The notes beneath the pieces are model-generated. The model made no database searches. It was not told the origin of the DNA and was given only the letters and a program-made list of their open reading frames with translations. A stretch of DNA of 15,708 nucleotides. Source: Candidatus Aenigmatarchaeota archaeon (GTDB lineage: Archaea; Aenigmatarchaeota; Aenigmatarchaeia; GW2011-AR5). The translations under genes were made by a program, and so were the position numbers. The stretch spans positions 1 to 15,708 of the forward strand of contig JACPJX010000016.1 in NCBI GenBank assembly GCA_016187365.1, given 5' to 3'. Of this stretch, positions 1 to 7,005 are shown piece by piece. How positions within the stretch are numbered: position 1 is the first letter of the stretch; every line of letters starts with the position of its first letter.

Positions 1-799
1 GGTCTGCGTTTTTGACTATAACGGAGCTAAAATTCTGAGATGCTGTGCGTTCTTTCAGAATTTTCAGATGTTCCTCGGCAGTTTTTGTAAGAAATTTGTC
101 CTTTGAGCCGAATATTGCAAGAATAGGACATGTGATTCTCGAGAATAGTTTTATTCCAGAGTCATAATTGAAAATCTGGGACTCGATGTTTTTCGGGTCA
201 GCAACGCTGAGAAACCTTCCAGCTCCCAGAAGCGTGCCATTGATAAGTTTCGGCGGCATCAGTTCCTTTTTATCTGCCGCCGCCGCAGTTTTTATTATAC
301 CTTCAAGTTTTTTACCGAATTCTTTCTTCAAGATGTTGTAGTCATCCCCGGGCCCGAGAAGAACTATTCCTGTCACTCTTTTGTCATGTTTTTTGCCCAT
401 ATAATAGATTATTTTTTGGCATCCGGTGCTGTGGCCTGACAGGATGATTTTTGAAAAGCCGTTTTCGCCTGCAAAATCAACCGCTCCTTTAACGTCATTT
501 AAAGAGGTTTCGAATTTTTCGAAGGCTGTGCCTGCCCTTGACCATTTATATTTAGTATCTGGTATTTCGGCTACCGTATCATGTCCTCTGTTATTTACGA
601 CAAGAAGGCTGTATCCGGATTTTATTATTACTTCAGCCATATAAGGCAGGCGGAAATCGTCGTAAAAGTTGCTTCCCATTCCATGGAAATGAATAAAGAT
701 TTTGTCATGGCCTTTGCTGACAAGAAACCCATGTAAAAGAGCACCGTCGTCTGTCTTAAACCTTACAAGTTCGCCTTTTATCTTGAAATCCCATTTCAT
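1..799 (-). CDS. alpha/beta hydrolase, 3' end beyond window
   Basis: A serine hydrolase of the alpha/beta fold; the substrate cannot be told. The visible 266 residues are open to the window edge. The oxyanion region HFHGMGSN lies at about residues 37-44, the nucleophile elbow is G122-H-S124-T-G126, and the acid is Asp234 in GSKD. The catalytic His would lie just past the edge, since the last visible residues (KNAD) sit where such enzymes place their His. There is no signal peptide, so it is probably cytoplasmic. The start is ATG at 799, which overlaps the TGA of the E1 alpha gene as ATGA and is preceded by a GGAGG nine bases upstream. This supports translational coupling. A DUF1749-type or acylglycerol-lipase-like hydrolase is the nearest family I would suggest. 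The operon position after E1 alpha is unusual, because E1 beta is expected there. Confidence 0.85.
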   Translation of the reverse strand, partial: MKWDFKIKGELVRFKTDDGALLHGFLVSKGHDKIFIHFHGMGSNFYDDFRLPYMAEVIIKSGYSLLVVNNRGHDTVAEIPDTKYKWSRAGTAFEKFETSLNDVKGAVDFAGENGFSKIILSGHSTGCQKIIYYMGKKHDKRVTGIVLLGPGDDYNILKKEFGKKLEGIIKTAAAADKKELMPPKLINGTLLGAGRFLSVADPKNIESQIFNYDSGIKLFSRITCPILAIFGSKDKFLTKTAEEHLKILKERTASQNFSSVIVKNAD

Positions 800-1860
800 T
801 TTTTTAAGCCTCCTTCATATTCTTTCATCTGCTCCTGCAATGCCTGCGTCGGCTTTTCATAGACGTACCTGAACATGTCCTCCCTTTTCGGTTCCGGCAT
901 CTCCTCAAACGCCTTTATCGCCGCCTGCACCCTGTCTGCCGCATTTTTCTGCAGTCTCTTTTCATCGGCATCGCTCCATATTTTTTTCTTGAGCATGTGC
1001 CTGCGCAGCCTGTCTATTGGGTCTTTTTTCTTCCACTCCTCAATCTCCTTTTCGCTCCTGTATTTCTTCGCGTCGTCCGCAGTCGTGTGGTCGCCCATCC
1101 TGTACGTGAGACATTCCACGAGCGCCGGGCCGTCGCCGGCCCTGGCCTTTTCCAGCGCTTCTTTTGTTGCTTTGTACACCGCAAATATGTCGTTGCCGTC
1201 GACCTGAATGCCGTCGAAGCCGAATGCAACGGCTTTCTGCGCTATCGTCCCGGATGCCGTCTGCCTCCTCGAAGGCATGGATATCGCCCACTGGTTGTTC
1301 TGGCACACAAACACGACTGGCGCCTTGAACACGCCTGCGAAGTTCATGGCCTCCATGGTGTCGCCTTCTGATGCGGCGCCGTCGCCGAAATACGTTACTG
1401 TTGCATACTTCTCTTTCTTCATCTTGGCCGCCATGGCGAAGCCCACGGCATGAGGCGGCTGCGTGCCCACCGGAATCGAGACCGAGAAGCAGTTCAGCCC
1501 GGGAGGTATATAATTGCCGCGCTCGTCCCCCGCCCAGTAGGCGTACATCAGGTGCATCGGCATACCGCGAGCAAGATAAGCGGCGCCCTCGCGGAACGCG
1601 GGGAACATCCAGTCTTCCTTCTGCATTGCATAGGCCGAGCCTACCTGGCTGGCTTCCTGCCCGAGTATGGATGCATAAGTGCCTATGCGGCCTTCCCTCT
1701 GGAGCTTCAGCGCATTGTTGTCGAATACGCGGGCGGTGAGCATGAGTTCATACATCTTCCTCATGTCTTCGCCCTTCACCGGCGGCGCGTCGCAGTTGCC
1801 TGCCTCATCCATGAGCTGCAGTTTGCGCACGGAGAACGAGAGCCTTTCATCATATGCCAT
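796..1860 (-). CDS. pdhA: 2-oxoacid (pyruvate/branched-chain) dehydrogenase E1 component, alpha subunit
   Basis: This is the thiamine-diphosphate-dependent E1 alpha subunit. With E1 beta it decarboxylates a 2-oxoacid and passes the acyl group to the lipoyl arm of E2. The 354-aa length is normal for the family. The TPP motif starts at G159-D-G161 (GDGAASEGD) and ends at N188-N189 in QNNQWAIS. The loop YRMGDHTTADD corresponds to the conserved loop of branched-chain and pyruvate E1 alpha (family knowledge). Substrate choice between pyruvate and branched-chain oxoacids cannot be settled. It is the first gene of its minus-strand unit, and the next gene is a hydrolase rather than E1 beta; no E1 beta, E2 or E3 is in the window. 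ATG 1860 is 60 bp from the divergent ATG 1921, with a weak T-rich TATA-like element at 1882-1889. The gene symbol is by family only. Confidence 0.9.
   Translation of the reverse strand: MAYDERLSFSVRKLQLMDEAGNCDAPPVKGEDMRKMYELMLTARVFDNNALKLQREGRIGTYASILGQEASQVGSAYAMQKEDWMFPAFREGAAYLARGMPMHLMYAYWAGDERGNYIPPGLNCFSVSIPVGTQPPHAVGFAMAAKMKKEKYATVTYFGDGAASEGDTMEAMNFAGVFKAPVVFVCQNNQWAISMPSRRQTASGTIAQKAVAFGFDGIQVDGNDIFAVYKATKEALEKARAGDGPALVECLTYRMGDHTTADDAKKYRSEKEIEEWKKKDPIDRLRRHMLKKKIWSDADEKRLQKNAADRVQAAIKAFEEMPEPKREDMFRYVYEKPTQALQEQMKEYEGGLKK
809..813 (-). promoter_or_regulatory. Shine-Dalgarno of the alpha/beta hydrolase
   Basis: On the minus strand GGAGG lies nine bases before the ATG at 799, inside the last codons of the E1 alpha gene. 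It is one of only two clear Shine-Dalgarno sites I saw, both before genes that follow another gene closely, and it fixes the hydrolase start. Confidence 0.7.
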
Positions 1861-1881
1861 AAGAATAGTATTCGGCCGGCG

Positions 1882-1899
1882 GTAAAAAAAGGTTATTAG
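1882..1899. promoter_or_regulatory. divergent TATA-like elements for E1 alpha and the secreted protease
   Basis: On the plus strand, GTTATTAG at 1892-1899 is centred 25.5 nt before ATG 1921. On the minus strand, TTTTTTAC at 1889-1882 is centred 25.5 nt before ATG 1860. The spacing matches the leaderless pattern of the window, but both sequences are weak TATA matches. Confidence 0.45.
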
Positions 1900-1920
1900 T
1901 CGTGCAATCTATGGTTTATT

Positions 1921-3999
1921 ATGAGACGTTTATGCGCTGAAGTGGTTGCCATTGTCGCGCTCCTGTCGCTGATGATGTTCCTTTCTTCATATTCAGAATT
2001 CGTAAAGACGGGAAATACCATATCGCGCGACAGTGGATTGCCTTCTTGGGCGCGGCCTTGGGCAGGCGTGCCATACGATGTCGAGACAGGGGAAAATCTT
2101 GTCTCGGCGTCGGTAAGGAACAGCAGGCTGACAGTAAACGCCAAGGGCACCTACATATGGCGGACAGGATACTTGTGGAATGCGGGAACAAGAAGCTGGA
2201 AGCGTTTCACGTTCCCGCAGAGAAGCGATTATGACGGCTGGGCAAGAGGCGATGCAAGGGCTGAAATTCCGCTGACAGAACAAGACATCATAAACGGCGA
2301 AAACTACGTCCTGGCGTACACATGCAGCTGGAAGAATGGAAGATGGTATTGCGGATGCCTAAATGAAAATACTTGCGGCAGGTGGCAGCTGCAGACGTTC
2401 ACGGCTAGGCGGATGAATGATGCAATTGCACAGGACATGTCGAGACTTATAGGCAATCTTCCAGACACACCAGTGTTTGATTTTGCTGATGTTGTTGTTC
2501 GAACTGACAGAAATGCCACAGAGCCAAGGGCAGACTTCAATGACGACGGCACCATTGACTTTAACGACTTCTTCCTGTTTTCGGATGCATTTGAGACTGA
2601 AGACGGATTTTTTGACCTGAGCAACAATGGCATGGTTGATTACGACGATTTCTTCATATTCGCGGACAATTTCGGGAAGAAGATAAGCGATTTTCGACTG
2701 GACAAGATTGTATATGACAAAGACTGGCGCAGGATTAATATATGCGTTCAGTATATCGGAAACAACCCCGAATCTATTGAAGGCCGCACTTATCCTTATC
2801 AGGCGCAAGTAAGAATTCCCGGGACAAGCTATGTTATAATCGGTTCAAGCGCGGTGAGAACTTTGATAAATGATGACTGTGAACGCAGCTTGATTAGTAT
2901 AGGTCTCTCGATGGATCAGTTATCTGAGATATCGGCCAGATATCCGGACGGGAACGTGCCGGTGGAAATCAGCTTAAGAATCCCAGGGATTTTCGGCGAA
3001 GACTGGATATGGCAAGAGTCGGGAGAAGTGAGGATAGTAAACAGAGTATATACCGACAACTATGAATACAAGATAGGTATCGTTCAGTCAGTTGCCCCCG
3101 GATTCGACCTTTCGAAAAAGAAGGTATGCCTATATACGGGTCATGTTTTTTATCCCGAAGGAAGTGAACATGACGAGAATGATTACACTCCTATAGGAAA
3201 CGGCGATAAAGATAATTGCAGAGAAGTAGATATTTCGTACAATATTGCTGATATTTTGTTTTCAGACAATCCTTATACTACAATCCAGGTGGGAGACAAT
3301 GGTAGGTCGAGAAATATTTATTCCCTGAAGCATCTTGGTAAGTTCTGGGAGAATCTATTAAAAAGGCACGGCATAACGGATACGATACTGAAGAAAAACC
3401 CCAGATTCTTGGTGACATTCTTGCCCATGATAGAAAAGGGGAATGCACCAGAAAGCAGCAGTCCTGGTGAATGGGGGCATTTCTTGGAAGAAAGTGCAGC
3501 GGAATCCGGGCTGAATCTTGATGAGTTTGATTATGTCGTATATATAAGATACTATTCTCCAAGCGTGGAGAGGGGATTCAGGTCGTTTGCATTAAAAGGC
3601 AGGGCTTACGTGTCATTCAAGTTGTCGTCAGAAGAAATCGTTAAAAACACGGAATTTATAACGACTGCGCATGAGTTAGGACACGTAATTTTTGACCTCC
3701 ATGACTTGTATGACGGATTCGGAATACAATACCCAGAGGGGGTTCCTGATCCTGTCCGCTTCCCGCAGACAAAGGCATGCATAATGGCTCAGAGTTTTGG
3801 ACTGGAAAGAAGTGATAAAAGCGACACCCTTGTCCGGCAATATGTATACAGCTACGACCCAGAAGATTATGTATTATGCGTCGATGACATAGTCAAGATT
3901 GTCGGGGCGGAAAACCCCAATTGTCCGGTTTCAGATTTTTATGCTGCAAGATGCGGGCAGTACTGCACTTCGCTGAACTACCTGAGCTGCAGTAGATAA
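1921..3999 (+). CDS. secreted dockerin-type, metzincin-like metalloprotease
   Basis: A large exported protein of 692 aa. Residues 4-24 form a hydrophobic signal or anchor segment after MRR. Residues of about 50-165 hold a Trp/Tyr/Cys-rich domain (GYLWN, AYTCSWKNGRWYCGC) like domains I associate with DPANN and related secreted proteins. Two calcium-loop repeats follow: D205-x-N-x-D209-G-x-I-D213-x-x-D216 and D232-x-S-x-N236-G-x-V-D240-x-x-D243, each ending in FF-[LI]-F, as in type I dockerin. About 265-390 is probably a beta-sandwich. The C-terminal part has H584-E-L-G-H588 with H594 at metzincin spacing, then DLYD, and a Met-turn-like C620-I-M622-A. The usual metzincin Gly is Phe591, and the DLYD recalls M6 peptidases, so family placement is open. 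Several C-terminal cysteines suggest disulfides. It converges with the thioredoxin gene, one base apart. Substrate unknown. Confidence 0.8.
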   Translation: MRRLCAEVVAIVALLSLMMFLSSYSEFVKTGNTISRDSGLPSWARPWAGVPYDVETGENLVSASVRNSRLTVNAKGTYIWRTGYLWNAGTRSWKRFTFPQRSDYDGWARGDARAEIPLTEQDIINGENYVLAYTCSWKNGRWYCGCLNENTCGRWQLQTFTARRMNDAIAQDMSRLIGNLPDTPVFDFADVVVRTDRNATEPRADFNDDGTIDFNDFFLFSDAFETEDGFFDLSNNGMVDYDDFFIFADNFGKKISDFRLDKIVYDKDWRRINICVQYIGNNPESIEGRTYPYQAQVRIPGTSYVIIGSSAVRTLINDDCERSLISIGLSMDQLSEISARYPDGNVPVEISLRIPGIFGEDWIWQESGEVRIVNRVYTDNYEYKIGIVQSVAPGFDLSKKKVCLYTGHVFYPEGSEHDENDYTPIGNGDKDNCREVDISYNIADILFSDNPYTTIQVGDNGRSRNIYSLKHLGKFWENLLKRHGITDTILKKNPRFLVTFLPMIEKGNAPESSSPGEWGHFLEESAAESGLNLDEFDYVVYIRYYSPSVERGFRSFALKGRAYVSFKLSSEEIVKNTEFITTAHELGHVIFDLHDLYDGFGIQYPEGVPDPVRFPQTKACIMAQSFGLERSDKSDTLVRQYVYSYDPEDYVLCVDDIVKIVGAENPNCPVSDFYAARCGQYCTSLNYLSCSR

Positions 4000-4000
4000 A

Positions 4001-4264
4001 TTACTTCCCCGCAGCCCATTTCTTCAGGTTCTCGTAGCTTGTCGAGCCGCATATCCACTTGCCAGACTTTTTGTTGAAGAAGAAAGGCACGCCGCCGCAG
4101 AATCCCTTGTCCGTCTCCTGCAGGAGCTTCGCGTTCTTCGCGTTGTGCCACACCTCGAAGCGCTCTATCTTCACCTTCAGTTCATTCTCCAGTTTCTCCA
4201 TGAGGGGCTGCATCTCTATGCAGTGCGGGCATTCGGTGCCGTAGAACTCGATGAGGTCTCCCAT
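4001..4264 (-). CDS. mini-thioredoxin / glutaredoxin-like protein
   Basis: An 87-aa thiol-disulfide oxidoreductase-like protein. The active-site motif is C12-P-H-C15 after the first strand (LIEFYGTE), and the cis-proline is P60 in GGVPFF, so both thioredoxin-fold hallmarks are present. At 87 aa it is shorter than classic thioredoxin (about 105) and close to archaeal mini-thioredoxins or glutaredoxins. CPHC rather than CGPC is more typical of oxidising or DsbA/glutaredoxin-like members, but there is no signal peptide, so it is probably cytoplasmic. Two extra cysteines, C56 and C72, are unusual. It has its own TATA at 4286-4293, centred 25.5 nt before ATG 4264, so it need not depend on the broken nnrE gene upstream. 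Confidence 0.85.
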   Translation of the reverse strand: MGDLIEFYGTECPHCIEMQPLMEKLENELKVKIERFEVWHNAKNAKLLQETDKGFCGGVPFFFNKKSGKWICGSTSYENLKKWAAGK

Positions 4265-4285
4265 AAATGTTAGTTGTCGGAGACC

Positions 4286-4293
4286 GTATAAAT
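4286..4293 (-). promoter_or_regulatory. TATA box of the mini-thioredoxin gene
   Basis: The minus strand reads ATTTATAC, centred 25.5 nt before ATG 4264, predicting a leaderless transcript. It lies between the nnrE stop codon and the thioredoxin start. Confidence 0.6.
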
Positions 4294-4295
4294 AA

Positions 4296-4864
4296 TTATA
4301 ACTTCACTATCTCGTTCCTGTCGAACGGATTCTCATATTTTATCTGGAGGAGTTCGTAGACCTCGGGCGGTATGCCGATGTCGCATAGGTAAAGCATGCC
4401 CGTGAAATCCTTCGCCTTTTTCTCAAGGAGGCCTTTCTTCGGCATCCCGACTGACAGCGTCCATTTCGCCTTCATGCACGCGCCATATGGCCCCCCTGTG
4501 TCGGGATTCATTCCGGTTGGCATGTCTATTGACAATATCTTTTTTCCGCTTTCGTTCGCCATTTTTATCAGGGATTCATAGAAGCCCGACGGGGGGCGGT
4601 TTATGCCGTACCCGACAAGGGCGTCGATTATCACGTCGCATTTCTTGAATGTGTCGGCAAAGGCGAACTGGTTCGTGGGATACAGGACATCGACGTACAT
4701 TGACTTCAGCGTTCCTATATGCCATTTCGTCCACTTCTTCAGGTTGTCACGAAGAACGCCGCGTTCCTTCCGGCATTCTCCAGCATCTGCGGCAGCTCTA
4801 TGCCGAAATGTTTCTCCGCCCTTTCTTCTATGGCGCGCATTTCTTCTGCCGTGACTGATAACAT
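4296..4864 (-). pseudogene. nnrE: NAD(P)H-hydrate epimerase (YjeF N-terminal domain), internal deletion and frameshift
   Basis: NnrE epimerises damaged NAD(P)HX for repair. Here the gene is in two frames. From ATG 4864 the first frame reads 41 residues with the family N-terminus (MRAIEERAEKHFGIELPQ, then MLENAGRNAA) and stops at TGA 4741-4739. The remainder, in another frame, runs from about 4750 to the TAA at 4296 and carries DVIIDALVGYG, SIDMPTGMNPDTGG and VGMPKKGL, all typical of the domain. The stretch that should lie between (the GKGNNGGDG phosphate-binding loop and next helix, roughly 45 residues by comparison with family members) is absent. A single out-of-frame deletion near 4741-4756 explains both defects. 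The outer-frame extension of the second half (beginning at 4880) is not protein-like before residue 45. Either a pseudogene or an assembly error; a working enzyme is unlikely as written. Confidence 0.85.
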
Positions 4865-4885
4865 TAAAAAATTCTTTCACGAATC

Positions 4886-4893
4886 TATAAAAG
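4886..4893. promoter_or_regulatory. shared bidirectional TATA box between nnrE and the VIT-type transporter
   Basis: TATAAAAG on plus (CTTTTATA on minus) is the only TATA in the 50-bp gap. Its centre, 4889.5, is exactly 25.5 nt from ATG 4915 on plus and 25.5 nt from ATG 4864 on minus. One element can therefore serve both leaderless genes. Confidence 0.65.
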
Positions 4894-4914
4894 CAGCCTC
4901 GCGGAAGTAGGATT

Positions 4915-5595
4915 ATGGAGCATCACGGCAGATCAGGCTCAAAATTGAGGGATATAATTCTCGGCGGCCAGGACGGGCTCGTGAACGTCCTTGGCGTCAT
5001 ACTTGCCGTGGCTTCGGCCATGAACGACGCCAGGATTGTCATAATCGCCGGGCTTGCCGCGACGTTTGCCGAATCGATTTCCATGGCCGCAGTTGCCTAC
5101 ACGTCGTCAAAAGCCGAGAAGGATTTTTACAAGTCGGAGCTCGAACGCGAGAAGTATGAGATGAAGCACATGCCCGGCACCGAGCGCAGGGAGGTCAGGG
5201 ATATTTACCACAGGAAGGGATTCCGCGGAAAGCTCCTGAACGATATAGTGAAGAAGATAACGTCCAGCAAGAAACTGTGGCTCGACGTGATGATGAAGGA
5301 GGAGCTGAACCTTCAGGGCGGCAGTTCAAGCCCGTCGAAGGGCGCCTTGATAGTCGGCTTTTCCGCCCTCGCAGGCTCAGTGATTCCGCTTGTTGCGTTC
5401 TTCCTTGTTCCGGTGCAGCAGGCGGTTTTGATTTCGCTTGCCGTGTCTACCGCCACCCTGTTCATAACAGGCGCGATAAAGGCGAGGATTACCGTAGGCA
5501 ACTGGATAAGAAGCGGCATTGAAATGGCCGCGATAGGCATGGCTGCCGCGCTTGTCGGATACGCGCTGGGCGCCGCGCTCGGCGTCGTGGTCTAG
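4915..5595 (+). CDS. VIT/CCC1-family iron or manganese transporter
   Basis: A 226-aa membrane protein of the VIT1/CCC1/nodulin-21 family, which exports or sequesters Fe2+ or Mn2+. The hallmark first helix RDIILGGQDGLVNVLGVILA is at residues 12-31, followed by a second helix at about 42-62 with AESISMAAVAY. A charged cytoplasmic segment at about 65-125 is rich in Glu (SELEREKYEMKHMPGTERRE), as in the metal-binding domain of VIT proteins. Three further hydrophobic helices, with the family-like GSVIPL, end near the C-terminus, giving the expected five membrane helices. ATG 4915 is chosen because TATAAAAG lies 25.5 nt upstream. Ion preference cannot be read from the sequence. Confidence 0.88.
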   Translation: MEHHGRSGSKLRDIILGGQDGLVNVLGVILAVASAMNDARIVIIAGLAATFAESISMAAVAYTSSKAEKDFYKSELEREKYEMKHMPGTERREVRDIYHRKGFRGKLLNDIVKKITSSKKLWLDVMMKEELNLQGGSSSPSKGALIVGFSALAGSVIPLVAFFLVPVQQAVLISLAVSTATLFITGAIKARITVGNWIRSGIEMAAIGMAAALVGYALGAALGVVV

Positions 5596-5897
5596 AATTG
5601 TCCTATAAGTTTTATAAGATGCCGAGATTTCGAGCATTGCACTAATTTTTCACCATTGTTCCATAACCGGTATTAAACGGGAAATATAATGTATCATAGG
5701 AAAGATCCAGAGGTTCTTTCCTGATTTCTGGCCAAAAAATTTCTGAATAAAGCCAAGAGAGAACTCCTCCAATCCACTCCTTTGTCAGCCGGAGAGCGCG
5801 GCGGACGCCTGCGGCGTCTGCAACGCCCCGGCCTGATATTTGTCGCCAGCCGAACGGATAAACAAGTATTATAATTATAACCGGCAATAGTTATTTC
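5596..5897. other. intergenic stretch with a GC-rich hairpin; no confident gene
   Basis: This 302-bp gap is mostly AT-rich, with a sharp GC-rich island at about 5785-5835. The island contains a 9-bp stem with one G-T pair (5801-5809 with 5813-5821, loop TGC), enclosed by a second GCCGG/CCGGC pairing (5788-5792 with 5828-5832), as expected for a folded RNA or a hairpin element. A TATA-like TTTTATAAG lies near 5608-5616. A minus-strand reading frame runs from TTG 5887 to 5642, but it has no family resemblance, starts with TTG and overlaps the promoter of the next gene, so I do not call it. I see no tRNA signature. Confidence 0.4.
5869..5876 (+). promoter_or_regulatory. TATA box of the CPA2-type antiporter gene
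   Basis: TTATAATT is centred 25.5 nt before ATG 5898. The surrounding ATTATAATTATAA is nearly symmetrical, so it could also drive minus-strand transcription into the 5596-5868 gap. Confidence 0.6.
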
Positions 5898-7004
5898 ATG
5901 TCAGAGGTCCTCCTTGAAATAGGGATAATACTTCTTTTCGCGAAGCTTTTCGGCGCCGTGACCGACAGGATGAAGCTGTCGTCGATAGTCGGCGAGGTCA
6001 TTGCCGGCATATTCGTCGGCTCGCTTTTCCACTTCAGGCCCAGCCATTTTCTGGAACTGATTTCAGGCCTCGGCATACTGATACTTGTGTTCCTCATAGG
6101 CCTGGAGACTAGGTTCGATGAAATAAAGAGGGATATATACAAGGGCAGCATCCTGGCAATACTCGGGAGTCTGCTGACCTTCGCCGGCGGGCTTCTCATC
6201 GGCGAGTTCGTATTCGGAAGCTTGAATGCCGGAATAGTCGTGGGCATGGCGATGATATCGACAAGCACCGCCATACCGATAAAGGCCCTGATAGACAGAG
6301 GGGAGATCAGGACGCCTGCCGGCAGGATAATCGTGGTGATATCAGTCGCCGACGACATAATAGCCATACTCGCCCTCTCCGTAATGGCAAGCTATTTTTC
6401 AGCCGGCAATATAGTGATTTGGAACGTGATTATCCTGTTCCTTATCATGCTCGGGTTCATTTTCTTCACGCTTACCGCGGGCACCAAGGTCGTGGAGAGG
6501 ATAATTTCGTTTGTGGGCTACCACATAAAGGACGAGCAGGCGCTCATGACTGCGCCCATCGCTGTCGCGCTGGCGACGGCGGCTCTGAGCCAGCGGCTTG
6601 ACCTGGCTGCCGTGACCGGCGCTTTCATTGCCGGCATGATAATGAGCAAGGGCGTCTTCACGAAGTCCATAATAATACCGAAGCTTCAGGTTGCGGGGTT
6701 AGGCCTTTTCATCCCGGTATTTTTTGCGTACAGCGGCATGCTGATGGACCTTTCATCGCTCGGTTTCGCGAGGTTTTTCGGGTATGACAGCCGCGACCAG
6801 GCGATAATAGCCATAAGCATGGTGCCGCGCGGCGAATACGGCATAGTCATATCGCAGCTTGCCCTTGCCATGGGGATAATAACCGGAAGCGTATACACGA
6901 TACTCATATCATTCGTCGTAGTCACGATAATAATAACGCCCATGCTTTTCAGCGCCGCCGACAGCGTATTCGGGAAGAGAAGGCGCATTGAGTGGAAAAT
7001 TTAG
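5898..7004 (+). CDS. CPA2/KefB-type Na+/H+ (or K+/H+) antiporter
   Basis: A 368-aa polytopic membrane protein of the monovalent cation:proton antiporter-2 family, acting in ion and pH homeostasis. It starts with a hydrophobic helix and has VGEVIAGIFVG, LGILILVFLIGLE and MISTSTAIPIK, the usual CPA2 landmarks of the first half. The ion-binding pair D152-D153 in SVADDIIA corresponds to the two-aspartate motif of electrogenic antiporters such as NapA (family knowledge), which favours Na+/H+ exchange. A PRGEYG segment near the end matches the conserved basic residue of the second inverted repeat. The C-terminus ends soon after the last helix (FGKRRRIEWKI), with no TrkA-N regulatory domain. It is convergent with the Ste24-like protease, one base apart. 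Confidence 0.88.
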   Translation: MSEVLLEIGIILLFAKLFGAVTDRMKLSSIVGEVIAGIFVGSLFHFRPSHFLELISGLGILILVFLIGLETRFDEIKRDIYKGSILAILGSLLTFAGGLLIGEFVFGSLNAGIVVGMAMISTSTAIPIKALIDRGEIRTPAGRIIVVISVADDIIAILALSVMASYFSAGNIVIWNVIILFLIMLGFIFFTLTAGTKVVERIISFVGYHIKDEQALMTAPIAVALATAALSQRLDLAAVTGAFIAGMIMSKGVFTKSIIIPKLQVAGLGLFIPVFFAYSGMLMDLSSLGFARFFGYDSRDQAIIAISMVPRGEYGIVISQLALAMGIITGSVYTILISFVVVTIIITPMLFSAADSVFGKRRRIEWKI

Positions 7005-7005
7005 G

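Noticed and set aside
4865..4880. Start of the second nnrE frame at 4880
   Set aside because: The first 45 or so residues in that frame are out of frame with the conserved NnrE N-terminus encoded by the same DNA; they are a shadow of the true frame starting at ATG 4864.
5785..5835. tRNA or known structural RNA in the GC-rich island
   Set aside because: No T-loop consensus (GTTCRA) or acceptor pairing was found on either strand, and no SRP or RNase P signature.
5642..5887. Minus-strand 81-codon frame starting with TTG
   Set aside because: No family resemblance, a TTG start, and it overlaps the promoter of the next gene. Its last part looks somewhat protein-like, so it is kept only as a note in the intergenic entry.
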